From assembly GCA_029242705.1 (NCBI GenBank), contig JAQWTK010000011.1, positions 1-64,000 of the forward strand: a stretch of DNA of 64,000 nt. The letters are read 5' to 3'. The position numbers and the translations under genes were made by a program. The notes under the pieces are model-generated. The model did not search any database. It was not told where the DNA came from and saw only the letters and a program-made list of their open reading frames with translations. This document shows, one piece after another, positions 30,076-39,401 of the stretch. The stretch comes from Gammaproteobacteria bacterium. GTDB taxonomy: Bacteria > Pseudomonadota > Gammaproteobacteria > Pseudomonadales > Pseudohongiellaceae. The stretch's first letter is position 1. Every line of letters starts with the position of its first letter.

Positions 30076-30869
30076 GCCAGAAACCTACAACAAACTTCGA
30101 AAGCGCAATCTATAAAGGCATTGTTCGACATCGCCGTTTCAGCCCAAATAAAAATGAATTTGAGTCCCCATTATTCATGTTTTTATTCAAAGTAGACGAG
30201 ATTTCCGACATCTTTAAAAAGTTCTGGCAACTGAGTTTTAAACCCATAAGTTGGGCTAGATTCAAACGTAAAGATTACATAGCTAGTGAAATCGATAATC
30301 TTGCTGTTGCAGTAAAATCGAAAATTGCAAATCAGTTAGACCTATCTATTGATGAACTAGAAGGAGATGTATTTCTGTTAGGCCATCTTCGCTATTTTGG
30401 TTTCTATTTTAGCCCATTGAATGTGTATTTTTTAAAAAAAGAGAGCGGCTTTACTCATATGCTTGCGGAAGTAAGTAATACACCCTGGCATGAAAAACAC
30501 TATTACGCGCTCGATCTAGAGAATTTGCATCGGCATCCAAAAGAATTTCACGTATCACCGTTTAATCCAATGGATCAAACTTATCAATGGAGGATTAAAC
30601 CACCGGAGAATTCGTCTAAATCGTGTTTGATCCATATTGAAAGCTACACTCAAAATACAGATAATAAAGTATTTGATGCGACCCTTAATTTAAAAAAACG
30701 ACCATTAAATAAAAACGAGTTGAATAGGGTCCTACTTAAGACACCAATGCAAACAGCAAGTATAGTATTTGGAATTTATTGGCAAGCCTTAAAATTATTT
30801 TTAAAGCGCACTCCTTTTTATAAACACCCTATTAAATCTGAAATTAAAGTTGAAGAAGGTGCATCATGA
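30072..30869 (+). CDS. DUF1365 family protein
   Basis: 'IYKGIVRHRRFSPNKNEFESPLFMFLFKVDEI', 'VFLLGHLRYFGFYFSPLNVYFL'. Confidence 0.9.
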   Translation: MSQKPTTNFESAIYKGIVRHRRFSPNKNEFESPLFMFLFKVDEISDIFKKFWQLSFKPISWARFKRKDYIASEIDNLAVAVKSKIANQLDLSIDELEGDVFLLGHLRYFGFYFSPLNVYFLKKESGFTHMLAEVSNTPWHEKHYYALDLENLHRHPKEFHVSPFNPMDQTYQWRIKPPENSSKSCLIHIESYTQNTDNKVFDATLNLKKRPLNKNELNRVLLKTPMQTASIVFGIYWQALKLFLKRTPFYKHPIKSEIKVEEGAS

Positions 30870-32119
30870 GCCATGAAGAATTAACTGTTGGCGATGGTAA
30901 TTCTCAAGGATCGAGAACCTCGAAGAAAGTTGCTCTACTTCGCTCAATACTAGTAAAAGTTCTTAGCCAAGCTACCGAAGGATATTTCTTACTAAGAGAA
31001 AATGGGCGAATCATTGCTGAAGTTGGAAATCCTGAGGATGAGCTAAGAGCAGAAGCAGACGTTCGTGATAATAGAATATACGCCCGCGCCTTGCTTGGCG
31101 GTAACACTGCTGCAGGAGAGGCATTTGTTGATGGCTGGTGGACTTCTCCAGATATTACGCAGGTCACGCGCTTTTTTTCGAGAAATCTTGCCATGATGGA
31201 CTACTGGGACAGTCGTTTCGGTTGGTTATTGAAGCCTTTCAAATTTCTTCGCTACATAAGACGAGCCAATACGAAAACACAAGCAAAGAAAAACATACTC
31301 GCGCACTACGATCTTGGAAATGAACTTTACTGCTCTTTCCTTGATTCAAAAATGCAATACAGTTCCGCCATCTATAAAGCGCCAGAAGAATCGCTAGAAA
31401 AAGCTCAGAAAAACAAACTTACGCGAATTTGCGAGCAACTTCAGCTAAGCAAGGATGATCATTTGCTTGAGGTTGGTACTGGCTGGGGTGGTCTAGCAAT
31501 ATTTGCGGCAAAGCACTATGGATGTAAGGTTACCACCACTACAATCTCAAATGAGCAATTTCAATTTGCAAAGATCGAAATAGATAAAGCCGGCTTAACA
31601 AATGATATTGATTTACTATCAAAAGATTATCGCATGCTTGAGGGACAATACGACAAAGTTGTCTCCATAGAAATGATTGAAGCCGTAGGAAAAAAATATT
31701 TAACCGAATATTTCAAAAAACTAAATTCACTCCTAAAACCTAATGGCCTCCTGTTACTGCAGGCAATCACAATAGCGGATCAACGTTATAAAGCCTATAG
31801 CCAGAGTGAAGATTTCATTCAAAAGCATATATTCCCCGGTGGTTTTTTACCATCTTTACATCTGATGTCTCAGATAATTTCAGAAAGAACGGAATTAGTG
31901 GTCCGAGATATTTTTGATATTGGTCTTGATTACGCAAAGACCCTGTCCCACTGGCACGAAAATATAAAGAGCAAGAAAGAACTGCTTGCCAGCAAGGGTT
32001 ACGATGAAAAGTTCTATAATTTATGGTCGTATTACCTATGCTACTGCGAGGGTGGCTTTCGAGAAAGACGCATAAGTGCGGCACAAATTCTCGCAAGCAA
32101 AACCCCTCATAATTACTAG
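30866..32119 (+). CDS. Cyclopropane-fatty-acyl-phospholipid synthase family methyltransferase
   Basis: 'KNILAHYDLGNELYCSFLDSKMQYSSAIY', 'LLEVGTGWGGLAIFAAKHYGCKVTTTTIS'. Confidence 0.93.
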   Translation: MSHEELTVGDGNSQGSRTSKKVALLRSILVKVLSQATEGYFLLRENGRIIAEVGNPEDELRAEADVRDNRIYARALLGGNTAAGEAFVDGWWTSPDITQVTRFFSRNLAMMDYWDSRFGWLLKPFKFLRYIRRANTKTQAKKNILAHYDLGNELYCSFLDSKMQYSSAIYKAPEESLEKAQKNKLTRICEQLQLSKDDHLLEVGTGWGGLAIFAAKHYGCKVTTTTISNEQFQFAKIEIDKAGLTNDIDLLSKDYRMLEGQYDKVVSIEMIEAVGKKYLTEYFKKLNSLLKPNGLLLLQAITIADQRYKAYSQSEDFIQKHIFPGGFLPSLHLMSQIISERTELVVRDIFDIGLDYAKTLSHWHENIKSKKELLASKGYDEKFYNLWSYYLCYCEGGFRERRISAAQILASKTPHNY

Positions 32120-32125
32120 TGTACT

Positions 32126-32656
32126 GTGCACCAATTACAACTAACTGTTCTTTCAAAGCCATTTAATCTGATTTTGTTTAATTTATTGTGGGCCGGGTTG
32201 GTAATTGGAAGAGATTCATTGCTGAACTACACAATACCCATACTCGTAATTTACATAACCCTCTTAATTTTTGCAGGATCGAAAAAAATCTATCAATTTT
32301 TGATGCCCGCTAGTTTAGGAATAACCGTAGACTGCACGTTCGCTTTTTCTGGAGTATTTATATTTTCTGAGACTTTTATCCTTATCCCAATATGGCTAAT
32401 AGCGCTTTGGTTTGCATTTTCTAGCACTTTAACGCTCTCTCTATCCTATATAGGAAGAAATAAAATAATAACGATAGCTGCGGGCGCTTTTCTTATGCCT
32501 CTTAATTATGCTATTGGTGAACGACTGGGAGCTGTCGAATTTGCGGAACCTTATATAGTAAGTTTATTATCTATTGGAGTTGTGTGGATGATCGGACTCC
32601 CGATATTATTTTTCATATCTCGTCAAAACTTTGAAGAAATTTTTCACAAAATTTAG
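32126..32656 (+). CDS. DUF2878 family membrane protein
   Basis: Multi-TM protein in the usual operon position after DUF1365/CFA genes. Confidence 0.7.
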   Translation: MHQLQLTVLSKPFNLILFNLLWAGLVIGRDSLLNYTIPILVIYITLLIFAGSKKIYQFLMPASLGITVDCTFAFSGVFIFSETFILIPIWLIALWFAFSSTLTLSLSYIGRNKIITIAAGAFLMPLNYAIGERLGAVEFAEPYIVSLLSIGVVWMIGLPILFFISRQNFEEIFHKI

Positions 32657-33143
32657 TTTGCCTCTTATTGCGTATCTAGCGATACAAGTAACAGCTGCAA
32701 ACCCGACTGAAGACCTTAATGTTGTAGGTGAGACTCGCCTTAAGTTTGTATTTTGGCAGATTTACAAAAGTACTTTATATTCAACTAGCGGTGATTATCA
32801 AGGCCTTGAGCCTGATCTTACACTACAAATTAATTATCTACGCAAAATAAAAATCGAACAATTAATAAGCAGAACGAGAGAAGAATGGCAGAAAATGTCA
32901 TTTCGTTCTGATCAACGCGAACAATGGTTAACAGAACTTAAAGCTATACTCCCTAGCGTAGAAAAAGGTGACGTAATTATCCTAAAAGTTGATGAAGAAT
33001 TGAGCAGCAACTTCTATTTCAATTCATCTTTCATAGGGCGCATAGATAGCCCAATTTTTACAAAAGCATTCCTTGATATTTGGCTATCAGAGAAAGGCAG
33101 CTATCCAGAACTTCAAAAACAGCTAACCGGTCGAAAAGACTGA
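32631..33143 (+). CDS. Chalcone isomerase-like periplasmic protein
   Basis: Signal peptide; 'VGETRLKFVFWQIYKSTLYSTSGDYQ', 'ALKA..KGDVIILKVDEELSSNFYFN' pattern. Confidence 0.7.
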   Translation: MKKFFTKFSLPLIAYLAIQVTAANPTEDLNVVGETRLKFVFWQIYKSTLYSTSGDYQGLEPDLTLQINYLRKIKIEQLISRTREEWQKMSFRSDQREQWLTELKAILPSVEKGDVIILKVDEELSSNFYFNSSFIGRIDSPIFTKAFLDIWLSEKGSYPELQKQLTGRKD

Positions 33144-33215
33144 AATTAGAGATCACCTTGCCTAATTTTGCCTAATAATTTAAAGCGATGTTTCGTAAAA
33201 GGAAATCGTTAGGAG

Positions 33216-34202
33216 TCAGGAAACTAAATAAGGCTTTAAAGTATCGAACCGGTATTCTATTTCTGCTATCTGTTGCTCAGAAAAATTATAAACTCCGCGC
33301 CTGGACTTCGTTGTTTTGAATATGCCTCGCTTTTGCATCACCCAAAGGCGTACACCGGGGATTAAAGTATCCAAATTCTGAATCAACAATAACTTCGAAT
33401 AGCAATCCCGAAGTGATTCTTCATCGCCGTTTTGATAAAAATCCCATAGCCTAGCGTAGACATCTGCATACATGACGCCGCCAGTCATTACGCCATCAGT
33501 ACCAATCCGCATTTCATAGAGCCATCCACGTCCAAGAGTAGCTCCAAATACACTTCGTATAGGCTCAGGCTGATGCTTTTTCAAGGCCAGCATTCTTTCA
33601 TGGACCCTTCCATATTCTTCCTTTATATAACCGCATTGAGGAAGCTCTGTTGCCAGATCTACTAAAAAATCAATTGTTAACTCAATATCTGGACCGCCAC
33701 TGGTTTGAACGAAAACGGGCTTATCCGTTATCTCGCACAAGGCACGGTAATAGTCTCTAATATCTTCCAACGAATCTGCGGTCATGGGTGGAATGGCTAT
33801 CATCCCGTCCGGGTTTAACGAATCTGCAATCCTTGCATAACTAAGCATCCCCTCAGTGTCATTCGCCTGCACCCCAAAAACTAATGCCATACCAGTGCCA
33901 TTATTTGCTTCAGCTATCGTTTCAAAACCCTTTACTCTCTCTTCATAACTTAAATACCTCTGTTCACTCGAATTCTGCGGCCACACTACACCTTGGATAC
34001 CGCACTTCGCACAAAACATAACCTCTCTCGCTAAATCTTCATAATCCACTTCATTATTCTCTGTATACGGAGTACTTAATATCATAAGTGCTCCGCGCAT
34101 TTTATTTTCAGCGGCAGCAAAAACAGCAGAGTAAGGCAAGACGGCCGTAGCACCTATGCCGGCAAGCATCTGCCTTCTTTTTATTAGTGGTATCTTAGCC
34201 AT
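33216..34202 (-). CDS. Dihydrodipicolinate synthase (DapA) family protein with N-terminal export-type signal
   Basis: 'KRRQMLAGIGATAVLPYSAVFAAAENKMRGALMILSTPYTENNEVDYEDLAREVMFC'; Schiff-base-like Lys in 'CGYIKEEYGRV'; start at MAKIPL with SD AAGAGGAAA. Confidence 0.82.
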   Translation of the reverse strand: MAKIPLIKRRQMLAGIGATAVLPYSAVFAAAENKMRGALMILSTPYTENNEVDYEDLAREVMFCAKCGIQGVVWPQNSSEQRYLSYEERVKGFETIAEANNGTGMALVFGVQANDTEGMLSYARIADSLNPDGMIAIPPMTADSLEDIRDYYRALCEITDKPVFVQTSGGPDIELTIDFLVDLATELPQCGYIKEEYGRVHERMLALKKHQPEPIRSVFGATLGRGWLYEMRIGTDGVMTGGVMYADVYARLWDFYQNGDEESLRDCYSKLLLIQNLDTLIPGVRLWVMQKRGIFKTTKSRRGVYNFSEQQIAEIEYRFDTLKPYLVS

Positions 34203-34361
34203 TATGTTTCCTCTTGGTTTTCTAGAGCCTAAGTCGTAGTGCAATAAGTTTCAATAGCGTAGCTACGAAAAATACATTCAAACTGGTATACATAGTTTTT
34301 TCCTATATTTTAGGTAGAATCTCGCTATAACATTTTAAACAGTCTATTTCTGGCCTAAACA

Positions 34362-36425
34362 ATGATAATTAATATGAAAATACGCCGCATTATAGAGTTG
34401 ACTACCCTCACTGTAACTTTGACTTTTGTGGGCTGTGATAACCAAGAGCAAGGGTCTGAACAAGAACCAATCGTTCAATCTCAGTCGACTGCAACTGAAG
34501 TTTCCATTGAACAAGCCCCCCATCCGGTGGCAGGGAAAGGAACTACCCCAGGCGACTGGGATGCCTATGGCGCTGATATAAGCAGCACCAAATATACCCC
34601 ACTAGACCAAATAAATGGGGACAATATTGATCAGTTGGAGATCGCCTGGCGCCGTCCAGCACTGGACGATTATTATGTAAATCTAAATCCTAGACAACGC
34701 TACTCTACTAGATGGAACGCAGCACCTATTGTAAAAAATGGTGTGGCTTACGTTACAAATGGTGTTGGACTTGTAGAAGCTTTTGACCCGAGTAGCGGTG
34801 AAACAATTTGGGTTCAGGAGCCTCCCGGCGGATTAGAGGGACTTCCAGGAGCGCCAACTCGTGGAGTCGCTTACTGGACTGACGGCGAAGAAGAACGGAT
34901 CATCGCACAACGTGGCACTTATTTGTATGCATTGAATGCGTCGACAGGAGAGCTCTACCAGGATTTTGGCACAGAAGGTCGTGTTGATCTTCAGTTGATG
35001 CCACCAGAATTTGAGCGTTATCGTTGGGGCGGGGTGCCAATGGTAGTGCGAGATGTAATCGTATTAGGGCAATCTATGTCCGACACATTTGATGCAAAAG
35101 AAGCCTACCGAGGAGATGTTCACGCCTTTGATGTAAGGACCGGAGATCTGCTTTGGACATTCAATACGATACCTCAAGAAGGTCAGTTTGGAACGGAAAC
35201 CTGGCAAGACCGCTCTTGGTCCTATACTGGCCATGCGCCGGTTTGGGCATTGTTTAGTGCTGATGCAGAGCTGGGTATGGTTTATATGCCAATATCCTCC
35301 TCCACTAATGATATGTATGGTGGACATCGCATCGGAGATAACCTATTTAGTCAAAGCATCGTAGCAGTAGATCTTGAAACTGGTGAGCGGATATGGCACT
35401 TCCAGACAGTGCACCATGGGCTCTGGGACTATGATCCACCAGCCGCTCCCATCCTTATGGATATAACAGTCGATGGTCGCGAAATAAAAGCAATTACCCA
35501 ACTCACCAAGCAAGCTTTCGCTTTTGTATTTGATAGAGAAACGGGCGAACCTGTCTGGGAAATCGAAGAAAGGCCTGTGCCGCAATCCTCGGTACCGGGT
35601 GAAGTAACTTCTCCGACCCAACCATTTCCGACAAAACCGGCTCCATTCGATCGGCAGGGAGCAACAGAAGATAATCTAATAGACTTTACTCCAGAACTTC
35701 GGGCAGAAGCATTAGAAATTTTTAATAACTATGTAACAGGCCCAATTTTTACTCCCCCGTCTATAGCTACTGAGAATGGAACAAAAGGTACAATTCAATT
35801 ACCTGGCTCTCAAGGCGGAGCAGATGTGCAAGGCGCGGCGTTCGATCCTGAAACGGGCTACCTCTATATTCCGTCGATTACTTCACCATTCGTTGCAGAT
35901 ATTCTGCCCGGGGATCCGGACGAAACAAATTTAACTTACACCAAAGGCTCCCGCCGCTGGATTGCTGGACCAAGAGGACTCCCTCTATTTAAGCCTCCTT
36001 ATGGTCGCATCACGGCGATTGATATGAATACGGGGGACCATGTCTGGATGGCGCCAAATGGTGATGGTCCGCGGGATAATCCAGAAATCGCACACCTTAA
36101 CCTAGGGCAACTCGGAGCACCAGGCCGTCCTGCGCCATTGTTAACTGGCTCACTTTTATTCATCGGTGAAGGATTTACTAACCAACGCCCCGGCGGTCGA
36201 ATTCCATTCGATATGCCAGTGGAAATAGCTACCAATAGTGGCGGACCCTGGTTTAGAGCATACGACAAGCAGAATGGAGAAATTGTTTGGGAAATCGAAC
36301 TTGAAGCTGGCACTACTAGTCCACCAATTAGTTACGAGCATGGTGGGGACCAATACATACTCGTGTCAATTGGCGATCGCAGCCACAGTCCGGAGATGCT
36401 AGCATTTAAACTAAACAATGATTAA
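34362..36425 (+). CDS. PQQ-dependent (quinoprotein) dehydrogenase, lipoprotein-like
   Basis: 'GDWDAYGADISSTKYTPLDQINGDNIDQLEIAWRRP', beta-propeller repeats, lipobox-like 'FVGCDN'. Confidence 0.92.
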   Translation: MIINMKIRRIIELTTLTVTLTFVGCDNQEQGSEQEPIVQSQSTATEVSIEQAPHPVAGKGTTPGDWDAYGADISSTKYTPLDQINGDNIDQLEIAWRRPALDDYYVNLNPRQRYSTRWNAAPIVKNGVAYVTNGVGLVEAFDPSSGETIWVQEPPGGLEGLPGAPTRGVAYWTDGEEERIIAQRGTYLYALNASTGELYQDFGTEGRVDLQLMPPEFERYRWGGVPMVVRDVIVLGQSMSDTFDAKEAYRGDVHAFDVRTGDLLWTFNTIPQEGQFGTETWQDRSWSYTGHAPVWALFSADAELGMVYMPISSSTNDMYGGHRIGDNLFSQSIVAVDLETGERIWHFQTVHHGLWDYDPPAAPILMDITVDGREIKAITQLTKQAFAFVFDRETGEPVWEIEERPVPQSSVPGEVTSPTQPFPTKPAPFDRQGATEDNLIDFTPELRAEALEIFNNYVTGPIFTPPSIATENGTKGTIQLPGSQGGADVQGAAFDPETGYLYIPSITSPFVADILPGDPDETNLTYTKGSRRWIAGPRGLPLFKPPYGRITAIDMNTGDHVWMAPNGDGPRDNPEIAHLNLGQLGAPGRPAPLLTGSLLFIGEGFTNQRPGGRIPFDMPVEIATNSGGPWFRAYDKQNGEIVWEIELEAGTTSPPISYEHGGDQYILVSIGDRSHSPEMLAFKLNND

Positions 36426-36467
36426 TACAAATTTGAATAACTCTATTTCAAAATAGGAAAGAAATTT

Positions 36468-37001
36468 ATGAAAAATATAAGACTTGCCTTAGGAGTATTG
36501 GTATTTGGTGCTATTACCTCTCTAACTACTTACATACTAGCGCAAACACCGGCCCCTGCAGTACCGCCAATAGCAACCGATGTGACCGCTGAAGATATAA
36601 CAAAATTTATAGACGGTTTACCCAAAGATAGAGTTAGCGACCGCCCCATCCGAAGCGTGGAAGTTACAGGAGATTACAGAGTTGGTGTCTATGGGGTGTT
36701 CAGACCAAAAGAACTCCCTGGCGGATCAAATCTCCACCAAGTAAATACAACCGAAATTTATTATATGCGTAGCGGTTATGCGACCTTAGTAACAGGGGGA
36801 ACAATGACAGAAGCGCGTCAAGAAAACGAAAATTGGGCACGAGGAACTGCGATAGAAAATGGCGTAAGCCGAAGAGTTGTTCCAGGAGATGTTATTATTA
36901 TTCCAGGGCATACACCCCACTGGTTTAGTGAACTAGAAACTGACCTAACTTATTTAATTTTTAGGCCTGATCCTGACAACCGTATTCCACTGATAGATTA
37001 A
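36468..37001 (+). CDS. Secreted cupin domain protein
   Basis: Signal peptide; 'NLHQVNTTEIYYMRSGYATLVTGG...VPGDVIIIPGHTPHWFSE'. Confidence 0.82.
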   Translation: MKNIRLALGVLVFGAITSLTTYILAQTPAPAVPPIATDVTAEDITKFIDGLPKDRVSDRPIRSVEVTGDYRVGVYGVFRPKELPGGSNLHQVNTTEIYYMRSGYATLVTGGTMTEARQENENWARGTAIENGVSRRVVPGDVIIIPGHTPHWFSELETDLTYLIFRPDPDNRIPLID

Positions 37002-37014
37002 TAAGATCGGTATC

Positions 37015-37047
37015 TAAAAAAGGCTGGTAGATCACCAGCCTTTTTTA
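37015..37047. terminator. Rho-independent bidirectional terminator
   Basis: AAAAAAGGCTGGT-AGATC-ACCAGCCTTTTTT between convergent cupin and peroxiredoxin genes. Confidence 0.88.
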
Positions 37048-37063
37048 TTTCTTTAAATCGCAG

Positions 37064-37726
37064 TTAATCGGAGGGCTGCTTAACCGTTCTTAAATAGGGC
37101 TTAACAGTATTCCAGCCGTCTGGAAACATTCCTTTCGCCTCCTCATCAGACACAGTTGGGACGATGATGACATCATCACCATCCCTCCAATTCACAGGAG
37201 TTGCTACTTTATGCTTCGCGGTTAATTGCATCGAATCGAGTACCCTTAAAATTTCATCAAAGTTACGACCGGTCGTCATTGGGTACGTTAACATCAATTT
37301 AATTGTCTTGTCCGGGCCTATAACGAATACGGACCTCACAGTAGCATTTGTTGCAGCCGTTCTTCCTTCCGAGCTTCCAGGCTCATCCGCTGGAAGCATA
37401 TTGTAAAGTTTCGCAACTGCGAGATCGCCATCACCAATCATTGGATAATTAACAGCATGGCCTTGCGTTTCTTCAATGTCCTTTGCCCATTCGTTGTGAT
37501 TATCAACTGGATCAATACTTAAACCTATAATTTTACAATTTCGTTTAGTGAATTCCTGCTCGAGCCCAGCCATATATCCTAGTTCTGTTGTACAAACTGG
37601 TGTGAAATCTTTGGGGTGGGAAAATAACACGCCCCACTGGCCCCCGAGCCATTCATGAAAATCGATTTCACCACACGTCGTCTGAGCTTTAAAATTTGGT
37701 GCAATATCGTTAATTCGTAGCGACAT
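37064..37726 (-). CDS. 1-Cys peroxiredoxin (Prx6-type)
   Basis: 'VLFSHPKDFTPVCTTELGYMAGLEQEF'. Confidence 0.92.
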   Translation of the reverse strand: MSLRINDIAPNFKAQTTCGEIDFHEWLGGQWGVLFSHPKDFTPVCTTELGYMAGLEQEFTKRNCKIIGLSIDPVDNHNEWAKDIEETQGHAVNYPMIGDGDLAVAKLYNMLPADEPGSSEGRTAATNATVRSVFVIGPDKTIKLMLTYPMTTGRNFDEILRVLDSMQLTAKHKVATPVNWRDGDDVIIVPTVSDEEAKGMFPDGWNTVKPYLRTVKQPSD

Positions 37727-37818
37727 AATTACCTCCGAGAGTTATGTTAGGCATCACAATTATGGAGAACCGGAAAGTCTACGCCTACTGTGAGCGACCG
37801 GCAATAAGAAACCATGTA

Positions 37819-38391
37819 TTATTTTAAGCATTCATAAACAAATGCTGGCGGCATATTTCGAAGGGTGAACTTAAGCTTTATATCACTGAAGAACGGCTTC
37901 ATATCATTATAGTTTGCCAAACTATACTGATATTGCAAAAACGTCCCTCCTCTCTTCAAGTTCGAATTAATTCTCGACAATATATTTTGGACCATCGCAT
38001 CTTCTATAATCGCCAAAGGCAAACTGGAAACGACATGGTCAACCTCTTCGATTTCAAGTAAATCTAATATATCGCAAATCGATGAGGCACAAACATTATA
38101 TACATGTAATCTAGAGTCTTCGACGGTATTAAGTTGGGCAGCAAATTCACTGTTCACTTCCAGGCATAAAAGAACACTATCCGGGCCCATGCGCTTTAAC
38201 AAAGCTTGCGTAACACATCCGTTTCCAGGACCCAATTCCACGATACAGTTAGTCTTTGAAAAATCAATCGAGGCTAGAAGGCGCTGGACAAGTATTTTAG
38301 AACTCGGAGCTATCGTTCCAGTAGTTCGTATATTTCTTATTAACTTGACAGAGTCACTGAATTTAAATCTAGATATCATGTCCTTAACCAC
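37819..38391 (-). CDS. SAM-dependent methyltransferase (phospholipid N-methyltransferase/KsgA-like)
   Basis: 'TGTIAPSSKILVQRLLASIDFSKTNCIVELGPGNGCVTQALLKRMGPDS'. Confidence 0.75.
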   Translation of the reverse strand: MVKDMISRFKFSDSVKLIRNIRTTGTIAPSSKILVQRLLASIDFSKTNCIVELGPGNGCVTQALLKRMGPDSVLLCLEVNSEFAAQLNTVEDSRLHVYNVCASSICDILDLLEIEEVDHVVSSLPLAIIEDAMVQNILSRINSNLKRGGTFLQYQYSLANYNDMKPFFSDIKLKFTLRNMPPAFVYECLK

Positions 38392-38951
38392 TCACCAATT
38401 TCTGTCCCTAAAAATATGTACGCCGTCGCTAGTGGCAGTTGACCGATCAGCAGAGGGGCAATAACTTTCTTATAAGAAATTTTTGCTATACCTGCTACGT
38501 AGCAAACCGCGTCTGTAGGGACAAACGGGAAAAAAGCCCAAGCCATTATTATCCAAAAAGCGTATTTACCACGCATTTTCTCCTTAAGATACGCAACCCT
38601 ACTAGGATAATTTTCTTCTAGGAATCTATCGTAGCCACCAAAAGAGGGCAAACTGTATACTAGGTAGGCACCAACCACAACACCAATTGAAGAGATGCTC
38701 CAAACAACAGCAGGTGATTCAGGAAATGTTATGGCTCCTGCTATGATAAAAGGTGTGCTAGGGATTAGAAAAAAGGCACGCCCCATAGAAATCAAGGTAT
38801 AAGCTATTAGCGACATAGCGCCCAAGCCACCTAAAAAACTAGAAATAGATTCCCTACTGAACCAATCTGGAAATAAGAATATCAAAACCAGATTGATCGC
38901 AGCTAAGCTTAGCCAAATTTTGTTAAAGTATGTGCGTGGGACTTTTAGCAT
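38376..38951 (-). CDS. TVP38/TMEM64 (VTT domain) family membrane protein
   Basis: Several TM helices; 'KYAFWIIMAWAFFPFVPTDAVCYVAGIAKISYKKVIAPLLIGQLP'. Confidence 0.8.
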   Translation of the reverse strand: MLKVPRTYFNKIWLSLAAINLVLIFLFPDWFSRESISSFLGGLGAMSLIAYTLISMGRAFFLIPSTPFIIAGAITFPESPAVVWSISSIGVVVGAYLVYSLPSFGGYDRFLEENYPSRVAYLKEKMRGKYAFWIIMAWAFFPFVPTDAVCYVAGIAKISYKKVIAPLLIGQLPLATAYIFLGTEIGEWLRT

Positions 38952-38975
38952 GTAGATAATGAGTTAAAAGCTATG

Positions 38976-39359
38976 TTACGCGGATCGACTTTTATGCGCC
39001 AACTTATGAGCGTTCTGTTCCCAATTTCGGCCGTCGAATTCTATGACTCGCATATTTTTAGGAGGCGTATCCAAACAATTAACATTAACATCAATACAAT
39101 CTGGATTTGAACGCGGGATATAAAAAGGTTTTATGCCGCAAACTTTACAAAAATAATGTTTAGCAACACCGCTATTAAACTTATATATTTCCATGCCGGC
39201 TTTTCCGGAGTTAAGTGAAAAATTATCTCTACTAACTATGAGGTGCAAATATCCTGATTTAGAACAAATTGAACAATTACAATACTCAATTTCGGGATCT
39301 TCTTCTGCAACCACCTCAAAATTAACCAAACCACAGTGACAGCTGCCTTCATATTTCAT
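38976..39359 (-). CDS. GFA (glutathione-dependent formaldehyde-activating-like) family protein
   Basis: 'GSCHCGLVNFEVVAEEDPEIEYCNCSICSKSGYLHLIV', 'KHYFCKVCGIKPFY'. Confidence 0.9.
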   Translation of the reverse strand: MKYEGSCHCGLVNFEVVAEEDPEIEYCNCSICSKSGYLHLIVSRDNFSLNSGKAGMEIYKFNSGVAKHYFCKVCGIKPFYIPRSNPDCIDVNVNCLDTPPKNMRVIEFDGRNWEQNAHKLAHKSRSA

Positions 39360-39401
39360 ATTGATTTTTACTCCTAAATGCCATGGCCAGCGTTAATGGC
39401 A

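Noticed and set aside
34362-37001. PQQ dehydrogenase plus cupin as evidence of a local PQQ biosynthesis locus
   Set aside because: No pqqABCDE genes are visible in the window.
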